Source: Cordia subcordata (Eukaryota > Streptophyta > Magnoliopsida > Boraginales > Cordiaceae). Taken from it: DNA of 64,000 nucleotides. The translations under genes were made by a program, and so were the position numbers. Location of the stretch: NCBI GenBank assembly GCA_028554755.1, contig JAPTOF010000006.1:13949001-14013000 (forward strand), given 5' to 3'. Positions 35,575 to 48,079 of this stretch are shown in pieces (positions within the stretch are counted from its first letter, which is position 1; every line of letters starts with the position of its first letter). The notes under the pieces are model-generated. The model was not told where the DNA came from. It did no database searches and saw only the letters and a program-made list of their open reading frames with translations.

Positions 35575-35999
35575 GAGCCCGTTTGGCTAAGCTTATTTCT
35601 AAGTACCTATAAATAAGTTGTACTTATGGGCAAAAAGTTACTTATAAGGAAGTGATAAATAAGTGGAGATGTATTTTTTGTTATTGTATGTGTTTATAAC
35701 GGTTAACATATTTAATAAATGAGTAATTATAAATAAGAATAGTGGTTATAATGATTGAAAAAAAATTATGTCACTAATTTTAAATTGTCAAAAAATAAAC
35801 TTTTGTAAAGGTAATGTTAAGTCTTTTTACTATTTTGACCAAAGTACTTATAAGTTCTTAAAAAAATAAGCTAGTAATTGGAAATTTTTTTCTCCAGCTT
35901 ATAAGTTGGAAAAATTTACTTAACAGCTATTTAACCGAACATGTTTTTTTTTTTTTTTTTTTTTTTTTTTATCGCTTATAAGCTTAGCCAAACAGGCTC
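35575..35999. mobile_element. PIF/Harbinger-like MITE, 425 bp, just upstream of the GLYR2-like gene
   Basis: The left end GAGCCCGTTTGGCTAAGCTT matches the reverse complement of the right end, GAGCCTGTTTGGCTAAGCTT. TAA lies on both sides (35572-35574 and 36000-36002). It contains a run of about 28 T. Its right end is 131 bp from the ATG at 36131, so it probably sits within or next to the core promoter or leader. Confidence 0.8.
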
Positions 36000-36130
36000 T
36001 AAGGCAAATGGTGACAACCTCAGTAGTGAAGCTGGAGTTGCAGTAGTAATAGTCATCACCACCTCCTTCTATCCACTGCACTTCTTCACTCACCACAACC
36101 AAAAAAAAAAAAAAAGAAGAAGAAGAAGCC

Positions 36131-39100
36131 ATGGCAATGTGCTCAAGCTTTTGCCCTCGTCTCCCCACACCCTTCAGAAGCAGACCCATTTCTCTCTTCT
36201 CTGCTAAACCCCTTTTCTTTGTTTCCTTCAAAGCCTTCTCTTCTCAAGCCTCTACCTCTACTGCCAAAGGTGCACCACACTATTTCTTATTTGGTTTTTT
36301 TTTTTTCCAGTACATTTAGTTGTGTAAATTGTACACTGTAGTAGCGGTTTGATATGATTTGATTTATGAATTTATTTATTTATTGTGTTTAACGCGTTTA
36401 TCGCGTGAGCCAGAATTCTTTTTGATCGAGTCTTGCACGTGATCATGTATATTCCCTCTACATGAATGTAATGTAGTAAATTTTCTTGGCATGAGAGTAA
36501 TTTCTTTTTTTTTTTTTGTGGGTTTATTTTAGCAGAATCTAGATAGAGTGAACAAATAATGTACGGATTATGAACAAATAGGGTATAGATTGTGAAGAAA
36601 CATTATGATTTATGAATATTGAGTTTGTAAAAGTTGTAGGGAAGATTTGGTTATATATATCATGTGCAGCGTGATTTGTTTAGAATTTGCATGTAGACAA
36701 TTTAATATTTTAAAATGGGTGGATGTAAGTTTTGAGCCAGAGACCGTTTCTGGTACCATATTGAGTTACCACCTGATCTAAAAACTTATCTAAAAACTTA
36801 AGTTTGTGGAGAGGATTTGGTTATGTTTATTTATTGTCATTAACAATGAACAAATAGAATATGTATTGTGATCAACTAGGGTATGAGTTATGAACATTGA
36901 GGTGAGACAGGGTGGCGTGAGGTGAGATGAGAGAAAGATAGCGAAAGTTGAGGTGCAATTTGGGGTGAAGTGATGTGAGAGTGAGTTGAGGTGAGAGAAG
37001 TAGGAGAGGAAAGTTGGGACTTGGTCGGCCGCAAGAACTGCCCAAATCTTTGATAGTATCTGTCACACCCCACAACCCCACAAGCAGGGCTGCCAGCAGA
37101 AAAGAAGTAGTTCAAATTAAACCCACAGTAGTTACTTATAATCAACTGGTAACCAATGTGGGACATTACAGTATCAGTGAATTTGTTTTGTATGATAGGA
37201 TTTGTGTGGGATAATCAAAGTTACCTTTTAAGCTTGTGGTCAATGTGCCATATATTGTCAAGAAGCTATGCTATGAAAAAAGGAAGTGTCTAGGAAGATG
37301 ATTGATATGAAAGATGTTGGAACTGTAGAGATGCTTAAAACCTTTTTCTTGTTCTTGATAATTATTTGATTTAGAGAACGGAATGTCTGAAAATAGCATT
37401 ATGTTCTGTTCTCGAGGAAAATGGACTGAAACGGAAAAAGAAAATAGATTGTATTAAGCTGACAACACTAGATACCTCTGCCTCCAAGGCTTAGTTGAGT
37501 TGTTTATTAGTGGTTCATGTTGGCTTCCGCACAGAGATGATGTCAGGAGGCAAACCCTGCTTTGCTGTAAGTTCTTGGTTTTGAACCCTTCATCAACGTA
37601 CTAACTTGGGGTGAAAGTCATAAAATGAAAAAGTTAAAATAAAAGAAAAAAAGAAAAATGCGAACCGTTGTTCACATTTTCAGTTCAATTTACTGTTTGT
37701 CTGCGAAAACTTTCTCAATTTATATGCTATTGTTTGTAAGAGAAGCTACATCTGGATGCAGCTGATGGGACTCCAGCACACATTGGCTTTCTAGGTCTTG
37801 GAATCATGGGCTCTCCTATGGCACAAAATCTCATAAAAGCAGGGTGAGAAAATTTCTTTGCTTTATCTAAGCAAAGGTGGATGTTGACAAAATCTTTTCT
37901 GGGACTTATTGATGCAACATAGGAACAGCTTTTGACTCAAAAATCGGCAGACCTCTTTATCCATCCTGCTCTCTTCAATTATGTCCGATTGCATTTAAGA
38001 TATAAAAGTATCACTTCCTCCATGAAAATGCTAGAAATAGGTAAAGCATCTAAGTTGTAGCACTAGTAAAGAAACTTCAGTGTTCAGGGCTTCATTAAAT
38101 TTTTTGTTCTTTACTTTTCCCTTTACTAATATGTCTGAGGTTGGTGATATGCATTCGAGGAATTTCATATGAAGTGGTGAGCAGAAGGAGCTATAAAACA
38201 TGTTATTTTCATGGAGCTTTTTAATATTGAACCCATCTTGTACCCTTTATTTTCTGTTGATTGAAATGTTGCAGATGTGACGTGACAGTTTGGAATAGGA
38301 CCAAGAGCAAATGTGATCCCCTTGTCTCCCTGGGTGCAAAGTAAGTCATGCTACAAGTTATATTTGCATGAATGTGTGTATATGAGTTTGTTGGACCATG
38401 AGGTACTGGCTGGATATCCATTAAAGCTTCTGAAAAGGACCTAACATTTGGTGCATTTGGTAACTTGGGAGAATTAGATGCCTTTTCATGACATAGAGAT
38501 CCAAATTCACTAAAAAGATTTGTTTCATTTTAAAAGCAATATATATGAGGTAATGATGCCACTTTTTGGGCCACTTCAGCTCATCTGCCAAGCTCCTTCT
38601 TTGAGGTGAAGAATACAGTTCTGGAAAAGGATGCAAATTCGTTTGGCACATGTCTTAAAAAGTACCTTGAAATGATGTAAAATGAAGAGAAAAGTTTAGT
38701 AAAATGGGAAAATATAAAAGAAAAGAAATGGAGGAGAAAGAAAGAGAGGCATAGGGAGAATAGTTGTGAGAGATTTATGTATCTGGGGGTAAGCTACTAC
38801 TGAAATAACTCTGGAAAAAGAAGGCAGTGAAATTTTCATTCTCTTCTGTGATTACCTTATAGTAGCTAGTTTTGAAGAAGACAACTTCATGAAATGGGTG
38901 TTGGATGCTACCTGTTGGATTTAGATCTTAATTAGTTACAGTTAACATATTGCATCTCCTTTGAACACTATAAGTTCTTACATGGAAGAGGATGCACAAG
39001 TTCTGATGCTACTTCGAATTTTTTAGTGAGTATTCTTGTTATAGTTCAAAACAATTATGATGGAGATCTTCCTAGTCCCTAGTTTCATTGAAATTTTCCA

Positions 39101-41851
39101 CTTTGGACTTTTTCCTGATCCCTAATTTAATTGAAATTTTCCACTTTGGACTCTTAGCTCTATGAAAGGGCTACTTAGTTGTAACTTTCAAGTGAAATGG
39201 CTATTTCTGTTATTTGTCTTGTGAGTGAACTTTCTCTTGTTCTCCCCTGAAGAAGGGAACTTTTGATGTTTGATTATTTTCCTTCTAAATATGATTCCCA
39301 TTTCTGCAGATATGAGTCGTCCCCTCAGGAAGTAGCTGCAAAGTGTGATGTCACATTTGCCATGCTTGCTGATCCTGAAAGTGCAGTGAGCTTCTTTTTC
39401 CTTTTAGCAATTTATATAATAGCTCTTCATTGTTGTGCAGTTCCAATATTTATTATTAATATTTACCAGGTGGATGTTGCTTGTGGGAAGCATGGAGCTG
39501 CAAGTGGAATGGGTGCAGGAAAAGGGTATCTTTTGCTTGTTATTCCCATGGAAGAATTTTCCTTAGTCTGATAGGGATGGATTTTCACTAAATATAATTA
39601 ATGCATAGACATCACTGACCATGACAATGTCACTCATATTATCATCATGACAAAATATGTCACACATATCATTATTGTGTATCATTTATCTTCCTCTGAA
39701 GCTTACTCATCAGAAAGAAAATTCAACCCTGTCTATACACTTTACTAATTCATGCGGTACCTGATATTATGAAAATTAAAAATTGCTTTATTTTTTTGAT
39801 TATCCAAATTATGGAGTCATTGCTAGCCAAGTTGTAAATATTTACTAGCATACAGTTCCTGTTCATTTTCTTCAATGTTGATGTATAACTTGTATGGGTG
39901 CTTGCAGTTATGTAGATGTCTCCACTGTTGATGGTACCACTTCAAAATTGATTAGTGAACATATTAAAGCTGCTGGAGCACAATTTCTAGAGGTGAAATT
40001 TTATGTCTTCCTTGCTGATCTTTCGCCTACTTCCAAAGAGCATGTAAAAAATTATTTGTTTCTATTATCACGTTTGATATGCATCACACCAACATGACTT
40101 GAACTGCAATTTGGTGTTCTTTTGCAATAGGCTCCAGTGTCAGGCTCCAAAAAGCCAGCAGAAGATGGTCGGCTGATATTTCTTACTGCAGTAAAGTGGG
40201 TTGGAGAAAAAATTGTTGCGTTAATATTCAATTAAGCTTGGGGGAAGATAACTCTTTTACATTTTGAGATAATACGATAGAAACAAATCATCTTATTTCA
40301 TCTTCGGATAAATTATTTTCTGTTCTATAATATCATCATCTTTTCATTATGTTGCTGGCATGGTTCAGAAAGCTTACAAAATCTGATGCCCTGGCTGCCT
40401 TCTTTCAGGTGACAGATCTCTATATGACATGGTTGCTCCATATTTAGACATCATGGGGAAGGTTGTTACTGCACTTTCTCTGAAGTAATTGTTACTTTTA
40501 TTTCTTTTCTTTGTTTCTAATATTATGCCTTCTATCTTCCAGTCAAGATTTTACCTTGGGGATGTCGGTAATGGAGCTGCAATGAAACTTGTCGTCAATA
40601 TGATCATGGGCAGGTTCTGTACAACCAGCATTTTACATTATCTTTTAAATTCTCTTGTTTTGGAGGAGAAATTATTGTAAAGTATTGAAGATTTTTGCCT
40701 TTGTAACAAGCAGTATGATGGCATCTTTTTCTGAAGGATTGCTTCTCAGTGAGAAAGTAGGACTGGACCCAAGCATTCTGGTGGAGGTATTCCCTGATTG
40801 CAAGACCGAATGTGTTTCATATGACTAGATCTGTTGTATCTTCCGCCAAATTTATTATTGATTTCTTTGCTGACTCTGCTTCTTGAAGTAATGATTCTAT
40901 GAACTTTACTGGTTATCTGATTAATCATTGATAAAAATGTTTGATGATCGGAGTAGTTAAGCTGGAGAGCGCACTAAAGCCTTTGTGGCTTTCACTTGCA
41001 AAATTTTGTGCATGGACATAAAACATGAAAATTCAGCAAGATTTTTGGAGTAGAACTTCATGCAAATAAGCTATATCTCCTTCTCCAGAAATCAACACTT
41101 AACTAAATTTTCTTTTGGAAGACGTATTTTTAAGAATTTCCTTTGAGCTATTCATTCATTTGAAACAAAAGAAAGGTAGAAATTGTTCATATCCTGATGG
41201 CCTGATTAATAAATAAGCATTAGAGAGTTGTGCACAGCAGACAACTGAAGGTTCCAGATTCCTTTATCCTTGATTGATAATGTTTGTGAAGATTCTAAGT
41301 CTTCTTGGGATAATGGAAGAATGTAATTGACTAGATTCATTGTCTCCTGGACAACTGATCCTGGGATACCCCCTAACTATTTCATGTTAGACTTATTTTA
41401 TTTTCATTTTATGAACATACAGCTTGAAGCCTGTCTTCAAAAACCAACTGTAGGGAGCCATATATGTTTAGGTGCATTTGATCTCTGCACCTCATTTTGC
41501 CCATCTACTATTGTCCAGGTTATCTCCCAGGGGGCAATTAGTGCTCCAATGTACTCAGTCAAAGGCCCTTCAATGGTTCAGTCCCTGTACCCAACGGCAT
41601 TTCCCTTAAAACATCAGCAGAAGGTACATGACTTTCCAATGTTCCTGTGGTCCCTTTTCAAGTGGTATCTAAGCAAATATCTATTGTTGCAGGATCTTCG
41701 GCTTGCTCTAGGGCTAGCTGAATCAGTTTCACAGCCCATCCCTATTGCAGCAGCTGCGAACGAACTTTACAAGATAGCGAAGTCCCATGGTCTCAGTGAT
41801 CAGGACTTCTCAGCAGTAATAGAAGCTCTGAAAGTAAAATTGCGACAATAA
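36131..41851 (+). CDS. GLYR2: Glyoxylate/succinic semialdehyde reductase, plastid/mitochondrial type (GLYR2-like), with a one-base frame defect
   Basis: A beta-hydroxyacid dehydrogenase that uses NADPH to reduce glyoxylate and succinic semialdehyde. Twelve exons: 36131-36269, 37741-37843, 38275-38340, 39310-39385, 39470-39525, 39908-39992, 40131-40190, 40409-40461, 40543-40613, 40714-40786, 41519-41623, 41693-41851. Residues 1-45 are a Ser/Arg-rich transit peptide. The cofactor site is GFLGLGIMG (62-70) with WNRTKSK downstream, whose Arg favours NADPH. The substrate loop is DVSTVDGTT (150-158), and the catalytic Lys lies in GNGAAMKLVVNM. The exon sum is 1046 nt, one short of 348 codons plus stop. 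At the exon 7/8 junction, GCA|GTAAAG joined to CAG|GTGAC loses the G needed for AGD and stops 13 codons later. Homologues continue AGD...LYD. The defect is either a lost G in a GG donor or an assembly indel. Confidence 0.9.
36270..37740. other. Intron 1 of the GLYR2-like gene
   Basis: A 1.47-kb intron. Around 36895-37010 it holds a G-rich stretch with repeated GAGGTGAGA motifs, followed by CTGTCACACCCCACAACCCC and more moderate-GC sequence to about 37170. This may be a transposon fragment, but I could not classify it. Confidence 0.4.
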
Positions 41852-42059
41852 TCAATTAGAGTATGACTAACCTTCCTTTCTAGTTCATATAGTTATAACT
41901 GATCTTTAGAAAATGCAAGTTGACTGGTATTCATTCTTTTATAGTTCGTGTTTGCGTGTGTGTGTGTGTGCATGTGCATGGATCTGTATTTCTTTTTCTG
42001 TCTTTCACTGTTTATATTCGTATTCTCTTTACTCAATCCTGGATTCTAAAAGGAGCTAA

Positions 42060-42467
42060 GGTTGCGTTGGATTTGTTTGTTTTCTGTATTCATTTTCCAG
42101 TTTTAATTTTCTATTTTCATTTTCTGAAAATAGTTTTCATTTTCTGTTTTCTAAAATTAGAGAATGTGTTTGGTTAACAAAATTGTTTTTGTTTTTGATG
42201 TTTATTTACAAAATTGTCACCTTGTTTTCTAAATTTTTAGTGTTATTTACAAAACTATCACTTTATTTTCTAAATCTTTTTTGAGTTATTTACAAATTAC
42301 CATATTGTTTTCAGATAAAATATTTTTTTGATGTTTTCTACTTTCTTAGAGAACTGTTTTCTATTTTCTAAAAATGAAAACAAAAATAGTTAACCAAATA
42401 AATTTTCTATCTTAATTTTCATTTTCCATAAAAATGAAAATAGAAAACAGGCAAACTAAACGCATCT
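42060..42467. mobile_element. MITE with inverted ends and TAA flanks, 408 bp
   Basis: The left end GGTTGCGTTGGATTTGTTTG pairs with the reverse complement of the right end, AGATGCGTTTAGTTTGCCTG. Both continue into TTTTC-rich inverted arms (TTTTCATTTTC/GAAAATGAAAA). TAA occurs at 42057-42059 and 42468-42470. It lies about 200 bp after the GLYR2-like stop codon. Confidence 0.75.
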
Positions 42468-42470
42468 TAA

Positions 42471-43714
42471 AAGTCCCAGTCACAAGCACGAAATCTTTGG
42501 TTTTCATAATGCTTAATTGCTCTTTGGTGGGAAAGAATTGTTCTCTTTGTTCAGTTTTTCTTACTCTTATGTTACATATGGGTGCAACTCTCTTGGAAAT
42601 AATAAATTAGGCATCTTGACTTCATCCATGGCTGAATTGATAATGATTTCTAAAGGTTAGATCTAGGACAAAGGTCAGTGAATAAAGGCAACAAGCATCA
42701 AAAGCTCATGAATCAGATCCAGTTCATAAGCCTTTGATAATTGATGTCATACAGCTATCATTGAGAGTGAGGATTCTCTTGTGACGTTATTATGTTGTCA
42801 AATAAATTCAACAGTTATTAACTATGCACATTATTTTACTATTATTGTGTCTTTTTTTACCCTTTGCTCTGAGATAAGGTATCCCAAACTACATTAGACT
42901 TAAGACAACTCTCTATCAGGCTAGAAATGGTAAAGTAAAACTTCTTCCGACAACTGCGCTTTTTGAAATTTGAACTTGTGTTCTTCTCTTAACAAAAAGT
43001 GAAGTCGTTACTACACAATCAACAATTTGTTGGTATATTATTGTATCTTGCTCATAAAATCGTAAAGTTACGAACAGGTCCATTCCTGTCATTAGAGGCC
43101 CCCACGGCCTCATAGATGTGTGCCATGGTTGGTTTGAGTGTTTGCTAGTAACAAATACACTTGAATATCCATGTTCAAGATCTGGTGTTTGTTGATCAAC
43201 CAAGATAATAATTGCCAGGCACTTAAAGATGCATTGCGATTTATGGACCACACATGCCTTGTTTGATGTTTGAAGCAAGGAATTTAAACTGGAGTGAGGC
43301 AGAGGTTTCTGGCTTCTTCCTTCCATGAGGTTTTGTTTAAGTTATTGGCGTGGAAATGAATCTACTCATAATGTTTTAACATTATAAACGAAATCCAAAG
43401 GCATTCCAAACTATTAAGAATTATATCATCATTAACATATATTAATTACATGAAAAGGATAATTCCAGAATAAAGTGCATGGGCGGCACAAAGTCAGCTT
43501 ACTTCATTAGGTGTATATACTTAAAAGAAATGAGTTTTTTTTTTTTGGTCAAATTAAAATAAATGAGTTGATCTGATGCAAATTGCTTGCATGCTACCCC
43601 AATGTCCTGATGTCAAGGACGTCATTGTTAACTAAAAAAATAAGTTTAAATAAATCAATATAATTGAATAAAGACGAGTGGTTATGTGCATGTAACATGG
43701 TTATTACACGTTGA
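42471..43714. other. Intergenic DNA, nothing recognised
   Basis: No coding signal with known similarity. A 136-codon minus ORF at 42916-43326 has no recognisable domain and lies in a stretch of slightly higher GC that could be old repeat DNA. Confidence 0.4.
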
Positions 43715-44016
43715 TCTATATATTGTATAAAAGAGAGTATATGTTTTTTTCATTAATGTTGCATGTTACCATTCTATGACTTCTTTTGCCTTTCATAAAT
43801 ATATTACATCAATCACTTTTTATCTATTTAAAATTATTTCTTAATTAAAATTAGATTTTTTTAATTTTACTTTTTCAATTTAAATATTCTATTTAATCGA
43901 TTTGAGATTTCTTATAAAAAATATAATTATTATTGAAAACTTAATAAGAATTATAAACTATAGAAACTTATATAAAACAATTATTATTCTCGTACATTGT
44001 ACGGGTTATAATCTAG
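43715..44016 (+). mobile_element. Short non-autonomous Helitron, 302 bp
   Basis: The 5' end is TCTATATATTGTATAAAAGA preceded by A. The 3' end has a small hairpin (CGTACATTGTACG, 43991-44003) followed by GGTTATAATCTAG and T. The A|TC...CTRR|T structure with a subterminal hairpin is diagnostic of Helitrons. It has no coding capacity. Confidence 0.75.
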
Positions 44017-44052
44017 TTTGCAATAGTTGAATGTGCAACGTGTAATATGAAT

Positions 44053-45055
44053 GCAAATTATATCATGGTTCCTTACCATAATGTTCTTGCAGAGCATCAT
44101 GCTCCTTCACATTTATATTAAAAAAAAAAAAAAAAACTCAGCAGTGTGCATCACGTCTCTCTCTCTCTCTCCTCTCCTTCCTCTCCTTTCGTTCTTCTCT
44201 CTCCTCACCTATCTCTTGTCTTCTTTTCTTCTTTGCTTCAACAATAACACCATCGTTCATTTCACATTGAATAAATATTACTATAAAATTCACCTTTCTT
44301 CGCTGATCGTAATAATACGCACCATGTCCAAAAAAACCTTCTAGGTGTTGATTCACCATAAAAGTCTGTTGTCTTCATCTTCATGCCGGAAAAATTTCGA
44401 CATCATCTCACCACGTCGCAATTACCAAACTTTTTCTTTTCTCGTCGCGATTTTAACAATTCTTTCCACTCGGTGTTTGGATGCTCTAAGATCAATCTGC
44501 CATTAAAAGCTCACCTTAACCTTCAAGTATACATACATGTAGATGTGTTTGTGTTTTGTGTTTGTGTGTGCGAGAGTAGCTAACAAATAGTTATGAAGTA
44601 ATGAATACATATTTGATGTATATATGAAATTCAGTGAACAAATAGTTGTAGAGTAATGAATAAATAGTCAGTGAACAAATAGTTGCGAGGTAATGAACAA
44701 ATAATTGTGGAGTGGTGAACAAATAGTATGAGATAATGGATAAATAGTCAGTGAACAAATAATTATGAGATAGTGAACAAATAGTCAGTAAACAAATAGT
44801 TGTAAGGTAATAAACAAATATTTGATATATATATATATATGTATGTATAAAAGTTAATGAACAAATAGTTGTACGATAATAAATAAATATTTGATGTATA
44901 TACGAAAGTCACTAAATAAATAACTGTGAGATGATGAACAAATATATATGAATAAGCATAATAAATTTTTTATTTTACTATTGTATGAACAGTAACACGT
45001 ACTGTTTATGCACCAGTAGATGCACAGTACTCTGTGCATTAAAATATTATGAAAT
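44053..45055 (+). mobile_element. Repeat family A, copy 2
   Basis: Same order as copy 1 but on +: an ATTATATCATGGTTCC end, a TC-rich block (44155-44220), a conserved middle (TTCGCTGATCGTAAT, ATCAATCTGCCATTAAA), an array of ACAAATAG modules (44583-44945) and an end block with ACAGTAACACGTACTGTT. No protein is encoded. It begins about 40 bp after the Helitron. Confidence 0.65.
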
Positions 45056-48000
45056 AAGGTCCCGTGATATGCGCTCTCCTAATTAGATAGCTGGAGTTGA
45101 AAATTTTGCTCTCCTAATTATTAATATTTTTAATTTAATAAAATATTAAAAATTAGTATGAATATTAAAAACAATATAGATTAAATTAAAATTAAATAAC
45201 AACATTAGAGACCTGTGTGATGTAATTAACCCGTTGAAAAGTCAAAAAAAAAAAAAAATAGTGCAAAGGGGTAAATTATCTATTTAATCACTGTGACCGT
45301 TGCTAAAGGACAGATTAGATTCTTCTTGTCGATTGCCTCGGGCAATTCAAATAAAATCGACAAAAGTCCAACTTAAAAGCACACGACTCTTCTTGTGTGT
45401 TTGACCCCCAAAAAAAGTGAGAATAGATTTACAGCCCGATGGACTAAGTTAATTTGTGGTTTATAAGTTATAAATAATAAAAAGTATGTGAATTATTTTT
45501 TTAAGAGTTTATAAGTAACAAAATAAGTAAAGCCAAATATGCTCACTTATAAGGTCATGAATAAAATTTTACATTATAATCACTAACATTATAATACAAT
45601 TATAAAAGTAATTTATAATTATTAAAAGTTTGCTTTTGTAACTTTATGATGAAAAAATTTTACCCACCATCAGTGACAAGCGCCAAAAGACTCAATTAAC
45701 AATCAGTTTGGTTATATTCGTTTACGTGTTTACAAGTACCTATTAACAAAGGTAATCTTCATTAATTTTTTGTAAAAAGTATGCACTAAAATTTGCACCG
45801 TCAATTGATAAGGTATGATAGCGACCTCATTTTCATAAAGAGTCAAATACAAGTTTGACTCATGAAAAATATATTTCTTAAAAGGATTTTTTTTCACGAC
45901 TTTCGATCTAATAAGAAATAATGTCGAGCTAAATATCACTCGAAATCTCTTAGTTCAAAAAAAAAAAGAAAAAGAAAAAGGAAAAGCACCGCGAAACACC
46001 CTCAAATCCGTATGATTGCAGCACGCAGTGCACAGGAAATATTATCGGACAGAAACGAAAAAGACGTAACATTTACATAGTTAAATGATGATTAATACAA
46101 ATCAACTTGTCTCTTTTTTTTTCCCTTTTTTATTTATTTGAAGTCATGATTTAACTTGAATTGTGTCACGTAGAAATTTCTTCTAGTAATTTGTCGAGGC
46201 ATCATCATCAAACAGTGGAACCCAACACTGTGTTCAATGAAATTTGGCCAGCTTTCACTTTGATGGAACATTATTTGATAATAAAAATATTACTCTTTTA
46301 TGTAATTTTTTTTTCAACACCGACTCACGCGCCCTCATGCTGAGTGCACCTCACGGCCCAGTCAAATTTTCAATCATTACTTTCATGTCGTTCAAAAGAA
46401 AGGGATATTTGACCCCAGAAAAGGCAAAAGAGGATAAGAAGATAAAAATAGACCATTTCCAGACCTACTTTGAGAGCCAGTTTCTCTTTCCCTACTTTCT
46501 TTTCAAAACCCCACTCTTTCTGAGGTTCGAACCCAAGTTCTTATTCTTAAAAATTAATCTCAATTAATTAAATTAGTTTTTAAATTTGAAAATGTTGGAA
46601 TAATCTCGAAATTAAGCAATTCAAATAGAGCATGCATTAGCTAAAATTGATTGAGTACTTGATACTACTAATTGGAGTTATTAAAATAGATTGAGACCTG
46701 CATCGACTCGTTTAACCCACCAATATGTTGATTTAGGATTGAAAATCTAATAACCTATTAGAGAAATGGGAAGCTCAACCCAACCGTCCAAAATTGATGG
46801 GTTACTCAGAAGTGACCTGCTGACCTACTAACCGCCTTTATTTCCAAAAAGCTATATAAAATTATTAAAATGATCTCAATTTAAGTGTCATATTTGTAAT
46901 AGATGCAGTTTTATGTTATAAATTAAGAGTTTAGGTATTTGTTTTCATAATTATTTTGTTAAAAATGCACATACCATTTTAGAAAATATGATAAGGTCTA
47001 CCAATATACCAAGTGCTGGTCATTGGTTAGCACTTTGCAGACCTACAAAAAATGTTGACCTGACCCTACGAACCCACCTAAAATGGTCGGGTGAATGCAA
47101 CCCGATCTATTTAACATCTATACTAATGTAATATCAGTTGATATTCCTATGCCAAATGATAAAAAGAGGTTAATATGTATAAAAGGTGAAAATATATTTA
47201 TGGAGATGATTTAACCATAGGTTGGTCATAATTTTGGTGTGGATGATTGGAGATGTAGAATTGTGAGAATAGAAACAAACAAATTTGGATCTTTTCATGT
47301 CAAATATTTTTTCACAGTGATATGATAGAAAAATCTCAACAATTTATATGAATACGACATCAGAACTGTTCATGATATTCAAATTTCCAAAAAGGTGATT
47401 TTTTTTTTCTAAAATACTTTTTATCAAATCTGTTTTTCATTTTTAATATTTGAATTTCATGAATTGTTGGGATGATGTTATATGCATATATGTGTGGTTG
47501 CAATTTTTTTTTTTTTCAAATCACTATAAGAGAGTAATCGATGTGAGAAGATTATCATTTAAAAGATTGGCTCAAGTTTTTTTTATATTAAAAGTGTTAA
47601 ATCCTTGTAGAAAGGCTTTGAGTAGTAATTTTTGTGAATAAAACTAATCCAACATAATAAATATTCAGAGCTATCTTAAAGAAAGGGTAAAATAGAGAAG
47701 CAAAAAGGATTTCAAGGATCAAACCTTGCACGGACCAATCCTTAAGGGGAAAAAATCCAAGATAAATTAGATAGGAAGTAGCCAAGTCGCTTAAGAGGAT
47801 TTGGAGCCCAACACTATGTTTCAATTCAGGGAGAGAGTTTAATAAAGTAAAAGAAGGGAGATAATCATACTAAAAAACAAATGAGAGGATTACTTCTTGT
47901 TTCAGTTGAAAATTTTTTATAAAGGAAAGAATGATAAAGAGTTGAGCTTTTTTTTCTTTTTCGGGATTGAGAAAAAATGAAAAGAAGGGATAAATTCTAT

Positions 48001-48079
48001 CTCCACATATATTTTTCTACTCTAAGCCATTTTAAAGATTACAGCAGAATAAATTATATCCATTTAACCCTATTTCTTC
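45056..48079. other. Intergenic DNA, about 3 kb, no gene
   Basis: AT-rich with no recognisable protein. A stretch at about 45435-45640 has TTATAAGT-type motifs like the 35575 MITE family, and 46660-47110 has repeated CCCAACC/GACCTGC-like words that may be a degraded transposon. Neither could be bounded. Confidence 0.4.

Noticed and set aside
42916..43326. 136-codon minus-strand ORF
   Set aside because: No recognisable domain, no start context or splice structure; treated as chance or old repeat sequence.
44583..44945. Regular short repeats considered as a CRISPR-like array
   Set aside because: Modules are AT-rich, imperfect, without unique spacers of constant length, in plant nuclear DNA, and occur within a dispersed repeat family.
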